DNA from: Populus alba
Lineage: Eukaryota; Streptophyta; Magnoliopsida; Malpighiales; Salicaceae
NCBI RefSeq assembly: GCF_005239225.2
Contig: NC_133288.1
Span: 7,335,035-7,399,034, forward strand
Direction of reading: 5' to 3'
DNA length: 64,000 nt
Shown here: positions 45,376 to 56,924 of the stretch, piece after piece
Position numbering within the stretch: position 1 is the stretch's first letter
Layout: every line of letters begins with the position of its first letter
The notes under the pieces: generated by a model
Seen by the model: the letters and a program-made list of their open reading frames with translations, nothing else
The model's database searches: none
What the model was told of the DNA's origin: nothing
Translations under genes and position numbers: made by a program

Positions 45376-47846
45376 TGTCATAACCTATTTTTGGGTTATT
45401 TCCCATGTCACATTTTTTTCTCTCTTTAAAAAAATAATAAAATAATCACAAAAATATTATAAAAAAATATAACAAATAAAAGAGGATGCTAGAACACTAA
45501 AAAAATGGTTAAAAATTGGTTGAGGAGGTTCAAAAATATAAAAATTAAAATTTGACAATATTTTGTTGATTGATGATAGCCTTGTTGACAAAGAAAATTT
45601 AATTTTAGGAAGAAAAGTCCAAAATCAAATGTTTATGGACTCAATTAAATTTTATTGAAGGTTTAATTGAATTTATGAAGGTTTTGATTACAAGAAAAAT
45701 TGATTTTGGAGTTAATCTGGGCTTTAATTAAAAGAAATTAAAGTTCTGGGGTCAAATTATAATTTTTTAGAGTTAATTTGGTCAAATTAGGGGCTTAAAT
45801 GCACAAATATTGAAGTTTGATGGCCAATTAGGGACTTAATTGAAAAAATCCAAAACCAATGACTACATTGGAAAAGGCATATAAATAGAGGGGCTGTAAT
45901 TAAAACCAAATCAGGCGCCAAATTGAAGAAATTAGAAGTTTATTGCTCAATTGAAGGTCAAATTATATAAATTCAAGACCAAGGACCAAAGTGAAAAAGA
46001 CAACCAACTTCATGGCTGGTGTTTGAATTTGGAAGAGATGTAATTGAAGTGCTTTTTACAATTAAAATTGCAATGGAGGACGCAATTGAACAAATCACAA
46101 ATTGAGGACTAATGTGAACTCTGACACATTTTACCACCTTTTTATTTAAATGAAACGGCGCATTTTGTCCAAAATAGTGTTGTTTCATACATTATTCAAA
46201 AAAAGAAAAAAGAAAAGAGAAAACAGAAAGCCCAAAATAATGTCGTTTTGAACGACACTTTAGCTTTTCTTCTTCCCTTGGATGCGCAGAAAACAGGGGA
46301 AGAAGAATGTTTTGTTCCCCTATTTTCACTGACATCTCTCCTCTCCCTCTCCCTCCTAAAACTCAAAAAAACACCGACCTAAGTACCCCACTTGCCTGAA
46401 TATTGACCAGTGGCCTACCACGAACGAAAAAAACATAGGGGACAAGCCCTAGTTGGTGCCCGTCCACCCTGCCTTGTCCCAAGACCAGATAGAGCCAGGG
46501 CATTTTCACCACCCTTCTTTGCCTATAAATACAGAGGCAGAGAAGAGGCACAAGAGGCTGGAGACAAAAAAAAAAGAAGAGAGTTGAAGACCAAAAGAAA
46601 ACAAGAAAGGGGAAGAAGGCAATAAAGAAAAAAAATGAAAAAAAAAAGAGAAGGAAAAACATAGGAGAGAAGGGAGAAGGAATGCTGCCTGGAGACACCG
46701 CCATTTGGCCACCAGCATCACCGCCACCAGAGAGCACCATCGGGAGCCTCCACAACAACCATCATAGGTCAGTTCCCCTGCCTCTCTCTTCTTCCTTCTT
46801 CCCCTTCGTTGCTCTGTATCCCTCTGTTTTCATTTGCATGCAGAACGTGAGCAATTCATGTTCTGCAACAAATGAAAATAATTAGCTGGTTACTGTGCTG
46901 TGTAGAGTGACCAATTAATTATAATTTTTGGGTCGGTGCTGGCCCCTTTTCTTTATGTTGGGCCTCTGCTGGCCCTTTCTTATGTTGGGCCGGTGCTGGC
47001 CTGTTTTCTTTATGTTGGGTCAGTGCTGGCCCATTTTTATTTTGGGCCGATGCTGGCCCATTCTAAAACTCATTAGTGATTTTCTCGTGTTTTTTTTTAT
47101 CCATTTTACTTAATATGAGTCTGTATTTTACATTGTAAAAATACAAATTCGATATTAAAATACACGGTTTTCGTCAAAAACTTCCAAAAAACAAAAAAGA
47201 AATTAAAAAAAGAAAAATATTTTTTGTGCATACGGCCAAGTGTCTCATAGCTAAAAAAATCATATTGTGTTTTACATACACTAGAAAAAATATTTTTAGC
47301 ATGCATTTCAGCTTTAATAACCGGTTTATTAAAGTCAAGAGAACATTGACCAAAATTTCAAAAACAATAAAAATTTTATTTTGTTTGTCTTTTAGTATCC
47401 GGAGTACGACATTACATGTAATACGTATTTCATATATTAAATTCTTTTTTCGAACATTAGAACAGTTAAGTTTTACCCTGTTAAGATAAAAACCTCCTTA
47501 TCGAGGAGGGATTTTCTTGAACTTTAGACGGACATGACCAGCAATTTGAAAACACAATAAGATCATAGTTTTTATTAGACATTTTTATTAGACATTAAAA
47601 CAATACAGCCTGCCTTAGGTAAGGCATAGTTGTGGTGCTAATACCTTCCCTTTACGCAACTAGTCTATGTACCCGATCTCTGAGACTAGTTAGGGTTTCC
47701 AGTGACTAAAATACTAGGCAGCAACTCCCAGTCCATATTTTACTGATAAGAGACAAGAATTCCATGTCTCACCACATTTACCAGGGATACGATTATATTT
47801 TTTCCTTGAGGGTGGACGATCACCATGACACTGCACACATGCGACA
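45376..47846 (+). repeat. Element E 3' LTR (2471 bp)
   Basis: Starts TGTCATAACCTATTTTTGGG and ends CACACATGCGACA, followed by TAGTG. TATA box TATAAATA at 46524-46531. Relative to the split 5' LTR it has extra blocks at about 46120-46490 and 46621-46800. The region 45590-46110 is made of weakly repeated 'AATTGA..AATTAG' text shared with LTRs D and J. ORFs in it are by-products. Confidence 0.93.
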
Positions 47847-47851
47847 TAGTG
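47847..47851. repeat. Right target-site duplication of element E (TAGTG)
   Basis: Exact copy of 12875-12879. Confidence 0.93.
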
Positions 47852-47949
47852 TATTACAGGTGTTACAAGATATGTCAAAATCATTCTAAATAAGGAAAGG
47901 TCAGCTTAAAAAAAAATCACCTCATTTTACATGTATATGATTATTTTAA

Positions 47950-48200
47950 AAGATGAAGTTGTGTTAAAAGTTACAGGGTGTTACAATATTTTTTTATTTT
48001 TAATATTGAGAAAGTGATATATTGGATCAACCCAAGTTTTATTTCGTAACTTGTCAAACCTGCGACCCGAATCATATCCCCATTAGGTTTAATAACTTTA
48101 TTTTTTAAAAACTATTTTTTACTTAATGATACGATAACAAAAATAAACATGCAAAATTCAGCACTAATCATATATTAGGATGTTTGTTTGAGATTGTAAT
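47950..48200. repeat. Left half of a duplicated host repeat split by LTR J
   Basis: Text from ATTGAGAAAGTGATATATTG through TTACTTAATGATACGATAAC to TTTGAGATTGTAAT, continued after J at 50154-50410. A second, intact copy follows at about 50455-50800. Nature unknown; it could be an old non-autonomous element. Confidence 0.8.
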
Positions 48201-50153
48201 TGTCGCACCCGGACATCGCGGGGCCTTAAAATTTTTCTTGATTATGGAAAAAGAACAGATTTCTGGTATCATGTTTTTTTAGGAAAAATGTCTTGTTTAA
48301 GGAGTCACCACCTAGTATTATGGTCACTAGGAAACCTGACTAGTCAACAAAGATTCTATGGTACGGGACTAGTTACATAAAAAGAAAGATATTATCACCT
48401 CTTAAATGTTCTGGTTGAGACATACTACATTGTTGGTTTTGTCTTAAATTGCTTAACATTTATTCGCTTATGCTATGATGATTTGCTTATAATATTCCTG
48501 ATTCTAGCGCCAGTGAATATTCATTCTCGAATAATTCCAACTTTGGTGTTGGTAAAAATTTCACCACGAATAATTCCAACTTTGGCTTTGGTAAAAATTC
48601 ATAGCTACGAAAAAATCAGTATATTTTCTTTTTTTTTATTCCTGATTCTAATATCAGTGAATAAATTGATAAAAATATATTTTTTCTAGGAGATGAAAAT
48701 TTTTTATTTCTACACTTTCTATTTTTTTATTTTTATTTTTTTCGTTTTTTTTTTTTGCTGGCTCTAGCTCAGCCCATGGGGGCTGGGCTGGACCCAGCCA
48801 ACCCGGCCTGGTCACTGGCCCAAGCCAGTGACCAAGCAGGGCTAAGCAACACACGTGTGCTAATGCACACATATTGCTACATTGTGCAAGTGAATTAAAA
48901 TTCACTTGACAAAGCGAATGCCAATTAAGTTAACAAAATGCAAGGAAAGGTTCGCTTACCTGGTCTAGGAGGCGATGAAGATGATGGTGAATTTCCTTGT
49001 GTGTGCTTGAACCACGCTTGGCAGGGAAACCTTCCTCCTTTCCTTGCGTTCTCCTGGCCCTATTTCTGTTGCTAATGACCCGAGGTTGAAACTAAAGGGC
49101 GAATGATCGAAATTGATCCAATGCATGCGGCTTCTATCTTTTTTCATTTGCTTGCGTTTTGAGACCAAGGTAGGGCTAGAAATATTGATCCCTATTTTCT
49201 TCGATCCCCTTTCCTTCCTCATTTCTTTATTGTTTCTGTGTTTTTTTTGTTTTGATTCCTGCTCTCTGTTTCGTTCCCCTTCTCTCCCTTTTTTTTTTTT
49301 TTTTTTTTGTCTTCTCTATTTTTTTTAATTTGTATGTGATGCTTGAATTCTTGGACTAAACCAAAGCTGGGTTTAGCTCTCTGTTTCCTTCCTTTTGTTC
49401 ACTACCAGTTCCCTCCCTTTTTTTGTTCCCCCTGTTCTGGGTCTCCTTTTCTCTTAGTTTCCCCAGTTTTTTTTTGTTTAGTTTTTCTTCTCCTCCCTGT
49501 GACCTTTCGTTCTCTGGCTTTTATGGCCAGAGAACAATGTCGTTTCTTCCAGTCATAAAGTGTGTTAATTGCAGGTGTAATGGTGGGAGTGGTGGCGGGC
49601 GTCCATTTCAGTTGGGAGAAAGATGAACAGTAACGGGAAACAACGCTGTTTTTGGTGTTTAATGGCTATTTGCATTTTGGCCCTTGAATTTTTGAAAATT
49701 TTATATTTAAGCCCCTAGTTAAATTGTAATTGGACCCCTGCATTTCGGTGCATTTTACAAGTTAGTCATTGTACTTTAATCTGTTGCAATTGTGCCCCCA
49801 ATTAACCCCAAACTTTGGTATTTCTTCAATTAAGTCCCTGATTTTATTAAATTAAATTAATTCCAAGCTCAATTAAGTCTCAAAGCTTATCAATTCTCCA
49901 ATTAAGCCCTTGATTGGATTAATTAAATTAATTTCAAGCTCAATTAAGACTCAAAACTTATCAATTCTCCAATTAAGCCTTTGATTTGATTAATTAAACT
50001 AGTCTAGAGTTTAATTAAATCTTTAAACTTCAAATCATGTTGCCCTTAACCCAAATTTTAATTTATTCTTCATTTATTTAATTTTTTTTTTCATCATCAT
50101 TTTTTCATCAATCTAATAATTAAAATAAAAGGGTCAAAAATTAGGTTATGAAA
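48201..50153 (-). mobile_element. Solo LTR J (Tat/Ogre type)
   Basis: A 1953-bp LTR on the minus strand, ending in TGTCGCACCCGG complement at 48201 and starting TTTCATAACCTAATTTTTGA at 50153; the canonical TG has become TT. A perfect 5-bp duplication GTAAT flanks it (48196-48200, 50154-50158). It has the conserved GAGTCACCACCTAGTATTAT segment (48297) and a GGCTGGGCTGGACCCAGCC palindrome (48781). No internal region is attached. Confidence 0.9.
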
Positions 50154-50158
50154 GTAAT

Positions 50159-50800
50159 AACCTCATAAAAAAAATCAAAATAAATTATGAAAACCATTTC
50201 AAAATCAATCAAATGTTGAAAGATGAAATTGAAAGAAAAAAAAGGCTAAAAGGATTCAACCAAAAGAAAAAATAAAATAAAAATAAAATTGAAAAAAGGG
50301 CCCCAACCAAGCAAGTTAACTTTGAAAACTCTCGATTTAACTTTTTACTGAGCTTGGGTTTAAAATTAACTTGTATGAAAATTGCCCAAACATGACCTAG
50401 TTGATCTGGAAGGTCCAAAGACAACCCAGATAATTGGTAGAAATCATGACTTTGATTTTTTTAACAAATTCAATATAATATTTTTTTAATATTAAAACGG
50501 CAACATATTAAATCGATCCAAGTTTAACAGCTTAACCCGCCAAACCCTTGATCAGGATCATAGACTCTTTTGGGTTTAACTTTTTTTTAACTATTTTTTA
50601 CTTAATGATATGATAATAAAAATAGATATTTGTAAAATTGAGCATTAACCAAATACCAAAATGTTTATTTGAGATTACAATAATCTCATATAAAGCAAAT
50701 TGAAATAAATTACGAAGACCAATTCAAAATTAATGAAATATGAAGGATAAAATTGAGAAAAAACAAGAAAAAAGGGTGTACTCGAAAGAGAAAAAATGAA
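50159..50800. repeat. Right half of the J-split repeat and its intact tandem copy
   Basis: 50159-50410 continues the unit broken at 48200. 50455-50800 is the neighbouring copy, in which GAGATTACAATAATCTCATA (50671-50690) shows the unoccupied J site. Confidence 0.8.
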
Positions 50801-52785
50801 AAAAATCTAGTGTTTTATTATATGAGATAACTAGTTAGTTCACTCGTGTTTCACTGTGATTGGAACAAAAAACAATAATACAAAAGAAATTAATGTGTAG
50901 ATGTTTTCAATTTTTTTTCTTATATTAAAATAATTAATTGTAAATCAAAACATTGATGCATACATTTAATTTATTTATTTTAATTCATCTCAAATAAAAT
51001 TGAATACCTGCTAGGTTGGGAATTTAACATATATGTTTCACTAATCTCAAATAAAACTTAAAATTTGAATTCATCTATATCTAAACCAAGTAGAAAGTAA
51101 ACAATATTTTAATTTCAAAATTACATTTTTTTTTTAATTTTTCTATTTTAATTAATCTCAAATAAAATTGAATACCCACTAGGTGAGACATCCCACATAT
51201 ATGTTTAATTAATATATTTTAATAAATTTAAAATAATAAAAAATAGGGTTAGGCATTTGGTTCTGGATGGGCTAGCATGCTTGGCCCACTAAAAAAAGCC
51301 ACACCAACAAGTCTAACCTTATTTATTTATTTATCTTCTAAAAAAACTCATAAATTCATCTAAAATTAGAAAATATCTTTCTTGAACCCTAATTGTGAGT
51401 TAAAATTATTGTGGAGGGCTCCAAAATAATAATGTTGGCTATTTCTATAAAAACTAATGTCATCAAATTTCATGAAATAATGCAAAAGACCAATGGTATT
51501 TAATCAAATAAAAAAATATAGCAATCAAACCAACTATAAAAACAATAATCAGGTAAGGCTGTACAAAAAGAGTGCTTGCTAATATAAAAGAAAGGTTATG
51601 ATTTGATTGAAACAAATTGGAATTTCATTGGCATTCCATAAAAAATATTTCAAATTATTTTTTAGTCAATCTATTTGAATGAAATAAAGAGTAAAATATA
51701 AGAAAAAAAAATAGAAAAATAGTAAAAAAATAAAAAATAAAACAAAACAGGCCATGTGTACATAATCCATATAAAAAAAAAAAGCATGGTCTATACTAGG
51801 CAATTTTTTTCCCTTTTTAAATAGCGCAGATGATGCATCATTTACTATCTTATTTTTTGGCAACCTAAGGGTTGTTCAAAAGTTGAGACAACTATTGTTT
51901 TGCTAAAAAAAATTATTTTGATAAAAAATATCTTAAAGATATTTATAAACCCATTGATGACCTTAAATAACTCTAAAATCAGTTCAAAAACCCAAAATCA
52001 ACTCAATTTTAAAACATTTATCAAGATTAAATCTACCATCTCAAGTGATGGAAAGGAAAAAGAACACCTAGATGAGAATCCCTCCCATCGAATGGAACTC
52101 GTTGACATCAAGTTCGACCTTTCTCGTGGTAAAAATATGTGTCAAACGAAACTTTTGCCCCCTTCAATCAAAATCCAATGACTATCTCTCTTGTCTCTCA
52201 AACTATGAACTAAAAAATAAAGCTTTGAACAAAAATTGAATTTTCAAAAACTAAAAAAACTGAAAAGTTGGAAATTGCAAAGTATAAGGACCAGTTCAAA
52301 CTTTTTGCACAAACTGCAAAGTTTAATGACCATAATGAAAAGAAAATCACTAGTATGTCTATATTAAACACCATACCTATAATATTTTCTATAATATCTT
52401 AGTTTTTGTTTGTTGGTTAAAAAGTGAATTATATAAAAAGTAAATTCTTGAAAAGTAGATAATTTTTTTATGTTTGTTGGTACTGTCATGGAAAATGAGT
52501 TAAAAAAACGTTTTCAAGTGTATGGTTATGATATAAAAAATAAATTGAAAAATAACTTTTTAATGCTTTAATTATATTTTCAAATTTATTAAAAGAATAA
52601 AAACCAAATTTGATAGATAAAAAAAGTTAAAAAATAATGAAATTTTGTGTAGACTTTGAGAAAGAATAAAACTTTGGAGGGTATTATGTCAAGCAGATAG
52701 GGAGGATGAAGATCAAAGTTAGAAGGAAACTTGACAAAATTAAATTGCTTGGATTTTCTTTTGGCATGGATACTTGAATTCAACC
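50801..52785. other. AT-rich intergenic DNA, no gene supported
   Basis: Contains poly-A/T runs, a repeated 'TCTCAAATAAAATTGAATACC' theme (50985-51180) and a 93-codon ORF (51900) that looks non-coding. A block at 51950-52370 resembles retrotransposon LTR text (GACCAGTTCAAACTTTTTGC) but has no ends. Confidence 0.5.
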
Positions 52786-52789
52786 TGAA

Positions 52790-53260
52790 GGAATGGAGAT
52801 TGTGGTCGTAGCCGTAAGCTCCACTGCTTCAGTCTCTTGCATCTCCCGTAGCGCCACCCTTTTATCCAACACATTCTGCAGCATCCCTTTCGCTATCAAT
52901 GGTGTTGCTAATATGATTCTACGTTCAATCTTCATCATTCTTGAACTCAGCCCTCTTCCCTGTCAAAAGTTCTAATAATACCACTCCTAAACCATAAACA
53001 TCACCTTTTCCTGTTAACACATTTAATAATACATAATACTCAGGATCAATATATCCTACTGCATGTCCCGACTGCCCTGGTTGACATGAACTATTGATCG
53101 GATTCTGCCCCCGTTAGTGATTTTTAGCTGTGAAATCTGCATCAAGCAGAATATTTGAGGACTTGATGTCTCTATGAATAATTAATAGGTGGCACTGCAT
53201 GGTTGTGCAGATGCTCAATTCCTCTAGCCGTGTCCAATGCAATCTTGAACAAATAATGGG
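52790..53260 (-). pseudogene. Receptor-like kinase pseudogene, C-lobe fragment
   Basis: On the minus strand: FKIALDTARGIEHLHNHAVPP (53190-53253), then after a 1-base shift HRDIKSSNILLDADFTAK (53125-53182, catalytic loop), then [18 protein letters not shown] and [18 protein letters not shown] (52955-53062), then PLIAKGMLQNVLDKRVAL with ETEAVELTA (52800-52912). The DFG metal-binding segment that should follow FTAK is gone, and several stops and shifts break the frame. The text most resembles CRINKLY4-related (CCR) receptor kinases, from memory. A duplicated short block (AGTTGAAGTTTCAAA at about 53364 and 54340) suggests more pieces to 54360. Confidence 0.8.
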
Positions 53261-54925
53261 AAAACAAATTTCGAAGAGCTTGGGATTGTTTTTCTTTTCT
53301 TTTTTTCTTTTTTATTTTAAGCAAAGAGATTGAGAAAATTGTACTTCCATCTGCCTTCACCAGTTGAAGTTTCAAATCAGAAAATTTAAGAAAAACAGCA
53401 GGTATAAGTTGTACTATATCAAAGAACCATCTTAATTAATCAAATAGTTTAAACTGTTAAATAAGATTTTAATATATGATTTATATTATTTTATATTACA
53501 CTTCTCAAGTGAAAGCTTTTTGAGCTTGAAACTTGCACATGTTTACGTTACCTTGTGCTTAATTTTTATCAAATAAATGAGGATGGTGAGATTCGAACTC
53601 GTGACCGCTTGGTTATGTATCTGTTGACTTTCTTGTGTTTGTTTTTTGTTATTGTGATTCTTTTCTTTTCATGTATCTTGTTTTTGGCTACCTTCTGGTT
53701 AGCCCTTTCAATATATCGACTTATTCCAAAAAAAGAACCATCTTAACCCAATAGCTTAAGTTGTTAGATAAAATTTCAAGATATGATTTATATTATTCTC
53801 TATCAGAATGGACGTAAAAAAACAATGAAAGAGGTGGATACAATCCCATAGCACGAAGAATAGAGAGGCAGAGTTTGCTGAAGATTATCTAGAATAAAAA
53901 ATTCTGATCTTATTATCTAGAATTCAGCAATGCACTGTTCTCAAATCTGAACTTAGCTAGAATATTAACAGTCTTATTTTCCCAGAACATGACATGGGAT
54001 TTTTGAGAATACGATAATGTGTTTCAGAACAAATGGTAAAGCCCTCCAGTAACCAAGGTAAACAAGGTAAAAAAAGCCCCCATTTCTGTGCCTGTTCCGC
54101 AAGAGCAAAAAAAAAAGGCGCACGCACCTTGACAAGCAGTTCATTGATGCATCACTGCGTTTCCAAACATGTGCAGTGAAATTCTGACCGGACAATGTTG
54201 ACAAGTTTAAACTCTCAGATTTAAAAAAACAGTGGTACAAGTACCTCAGATGGGACAATGTTGACAAGTTTAAACTCTGATCTCACGCTGACGAACCTTA
54301 GATTGAGAAAATTGCACTTCGAACTGCGTTCACCAGTTGAAGTTTCAAACCAGAGAATTTAAACTTGTAAAAAATCAACGAGCACAGGTGTACCTTGTTA
54401 GAAAAGGACTCTAAAAAAAAGGAGGGATGCTAATTTACTTGATATCTTTTTAATAACAACTCATATATTTAATAAGATTTTGATTTTGGATGTTTTTTTG
54501 GAGATTGATTTTTATTGTTTTTAATTATTTTTTTTTATAAAATTCATATATTTACAAGATGTTTAAAAGTGTAATAACGACTATTTTTTAAAATAATTTT
54601 TACTTGAAAATATATAAAAATAATTTTGTTTTACTTTTTAAAAGTTATTTTTAACATTCAAAAACATAAAAAAATTAATTTTAAATAATTTAGAAAAACA
54701 AATAGAGTAAAATCTTTAGTCATTCCTTCACTTTAAATAATTGATTCACTTGTTTTTTAAAAAAACTAGTTTTTGGATTTTTATTTATTTCAATCAAGTG
54801 TTTTCAATTATTGGTATCACTTAATATAAAAACTAAAAACATCTTCAATAAAAAATAGTTTGAAACTATAATATTTTTATTTTTTTTTATCTGAAACCTG
54901 ATCCAATGATCCATAGGATTGACAG
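53261..54925. other. Intergenic DNA with dispersed repeat fragments
   Basis: AACCATCTTAA..AATAG(T/C)TTAA followed by TATGATTTATATTATT occurs twice (about 53426 and 53736). A tRNA B-box-like GATTCGAACTC lies at 53590. Block 54280-54362 repeats 53330-53390. 54570-54710 resembles the dispersed repeat at 8455-8650. No intact gene. Confidence 0.5.
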
Positions 54926-56190
54926 GTTTGAGGAACTTTCAATTCCTTATTGGCGGACGGTAGCTAGGAAAAGCCGGTAAGAACTTTCAATTCCTTATTG
55001 GCGGACGGTAGCTAGGAAAAGCCGGTAAGAACTTTCAATTCCTTATTGAAAAACCTCTTTCACAAACAATATTTTCAAAGAATTTACCGTGGCTGCTTTT
55101 ACATTTGTGCACAATTCACCAAATTCAACATTTTCATATGCATTGAAAAGATCAAACAATATTTCCTTGTTTCATGATATTTGTGTACTGGAAGGAGTGA
55201 TATATTGTGAGCGAGCACTTTAGAAACGTTGACAAGTCCAAAAGGTTGTGGATTTTTTGTTTTAGTCAAGTAACGTCTGAGAAACGCAGTTGTTGTTGGT
55301 TTTTTTTTTATATATATTTTTTATTTTTATTCGAGTAATGTTTTAAAAGTGATTGAAATTATATCTTTGCAAAATTTAAAATTTTATGATTTTATATCAT
55401 TTTATTTTTTCACGTATTTTTTTTTATAATCATAAAAAATATATTAAAAAAAATAAAAAAACTAATAGTCAAAGCAAAATACAAAGATATAAAAAAACCA
55501 GAATTAAAAAAAATATTAATCTACTATAACAAATAATAAAAAAACTACCTAAAATTTTTTATTACATCATATTTTAAATACATCAAAAAACAAAATCTTA
55601 AGAATACTTGCATAAAGATTCTAGACAGTAAGTCAACATCTAAGAAGCGTGAACCATGGAATATTTTCTTGTTTCACTTATCCTGTTTCATGATATTTGT
55701 GTACTGGAGGGAGTGATATACCGTGAGCGAGCACTTTAGAATGGTCATTCATTTTCAGAAACGTTGAGAAGTCCAAAAGATTGTGGATTTTTTGTTTTAG
55801 TCAAGTAACGTCTGAGCAACGTTGTTTTTTTTCTTGTTTTATTCGAGTAATGTTTTAAAACGGGATTGAAATTATATCTTTGCAAAATTTAAAATTTTAT
55901 AATTTTATAACACTTTACTTTTTAATGCATATTGTTTTTTTTTATAATCATCAAGAGTATATTAAAAAAACAAAAAAAAAAAACGAATAATCAAAGTGAA
56001 ATACAAGGATATGAAAAAATAATAAAACAGAATTAAAAAAAATATTAATCTACTATAACAAATAAAAAAAAAAAACTACATAAAGTTTTTTATTAATGAA
56101 ATAAAAAAAAATCTTAAGAATACTTGCAAAAAGATCCTAGACAGTAAGTCAACATCTAAGAAGCGTGAACCATGGAATATTTTCTTATAG
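54926..56190. repeat. TPS-upstream repeat module, duplicated (TPS2 side)
   Basis: Begins with a 48-bp tandem repeat (GAACTTTCAATTCCTTATTG, GCGGACGGTAGCTAGGAAAA, GCCGGTAA; starts at about 54933, 54981, 55029). Then a ~500-bp module occurs twice (about 55150-55690 and 55690-56190): ATTTGTGTACTGGA(A/G)GGAGTG, GTTTTAGTCAAGTAACGTCTGA, ATTCGAGTAATGTTTTAAAA, CATCTAAGAAGCGTGAACCA. Homologous to 3615-4290. Confidence 0.88.
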
Positions 56191-56590
56191 AAGATCCTAG
56201 GTTATTATCATTTGTTATCTTTAACTATTTTAAATAAAAAGATTTATATCTTTTAACAAATTCTATAAATATTCAAAAAGGACTGCTTAGTTAAATGGTA
56301 ACATGAAATTTTTATCTATGTAGATATAATTAATAATTTTTCTCACATGTAACTAAAATGAACTATTTAAAATGATTCATAAAATTATACCATCTAGTTA
56401 AAGTTAATGTTAATGGAGTAATTCATAAAAACTTTATTCACATCATACACTTTATATATATTTGTGTTAAATATAGATTTTATCGAAGTAAAGAATTTAT
56501 TAAAAAAATATCAATTCATAAATTAGCTTATTTCTTAGGAATTTTTATAATACACATATATTTATGATTTTTTATTTATTTTTTTAACTA
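56191..56590. other. AT-rich spacer upstream of TPS2
   Basis: No gene seen. Ends at the TTAACGGATG site that is occupied by CACTA element L near TPS1. Confidence 0.5.
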
Positions 56591-56785
56591 TTAACGGATG
56601 AATCAATTTATAAAAACATTGATAGAAAAATATTTTAAAAATAGTTAAATAATACACAATTGATGTACATATCACGAAAATTAGTTAGATATTAAAGCAC
56701 ATACTAGGTGTCAAAATATTTAATTTGATAAAAATGCCCTCAGACTTTGACTAACTTAGTGGCTAAATTAGGTATTCTAACAAAT
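56591..56785. repeat. Duplicated segment with unoccupied site of element L
   Basis: Near-identical to 1216-1410. Its left edge (CTATTAACGGATG) shows the sequence before L inserted. Confidence 0.87.
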
Positions 56786-56829
56786 GTCAAGGAAAAGTCG
56801 TGAAGAACACTGCGACGCTGGATTGTTTC

Positions 56830-56837
56830 TATAAATA
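56830..56837 (+). promoter_or_regulatory. TATA box of TPS2
   Basis: TATAAATA in the block shared with TPS1, 88 bp upstream of the ATG. The proximal ~90 bp are conserved; farther upstream the two loci differ. Confidence 0.7.
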
Positions 56838-56924
56838 CTACCCCAACCCATGCTATTTGATCATATCTAGCCTTAAACACCGGACTCAGCTCCTTAAATC
56901 TTGTTTAGTGGTTTCGAATAAGAG

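Larger units (their letters stand above)
12880..47846 (+). mobile_element. Element E: Tat/Ogre-type Gypsy retrotransposon with large nested insertions
   Basis: The element reads on the plus strand. Its order is 5' LTR in two pieces (12880-13730 and 36006-36986), primer-binding site (36990-37007), decayed gag (37652-39041), non-coding interior, tandem arrays interrupted by solo LTR D, polypurine tract (45362-45375) and 3' LTR (45376-47846). Perfect TAGTG duplications flank it 35 kb apart. Without the nested block (13731-36005) and solo LTR D, the element is about 9.8 kb. No reverse transcriptase or integrase was found, so it is a pol-deleted copy. Confidence 0.92.

Noticed and set aside
46363..46758. 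131-codon minus ORF
   Set aside because: Within the E 3' LTR, poly-Phe/Leu text complementary to a GA-rich stretch.
51900..52181. 93-codon plus ORF
   Set aside because: Lys/Ile-rich, no domain, in AT-rich repeat-like sequence without promoter or splice context.
53582..53600. tRNA gene suggested by a B-box-like GATTCGAACTC
   Set aside because: No A box at the right distance and no cloverleaf; at most an old SINE trace.
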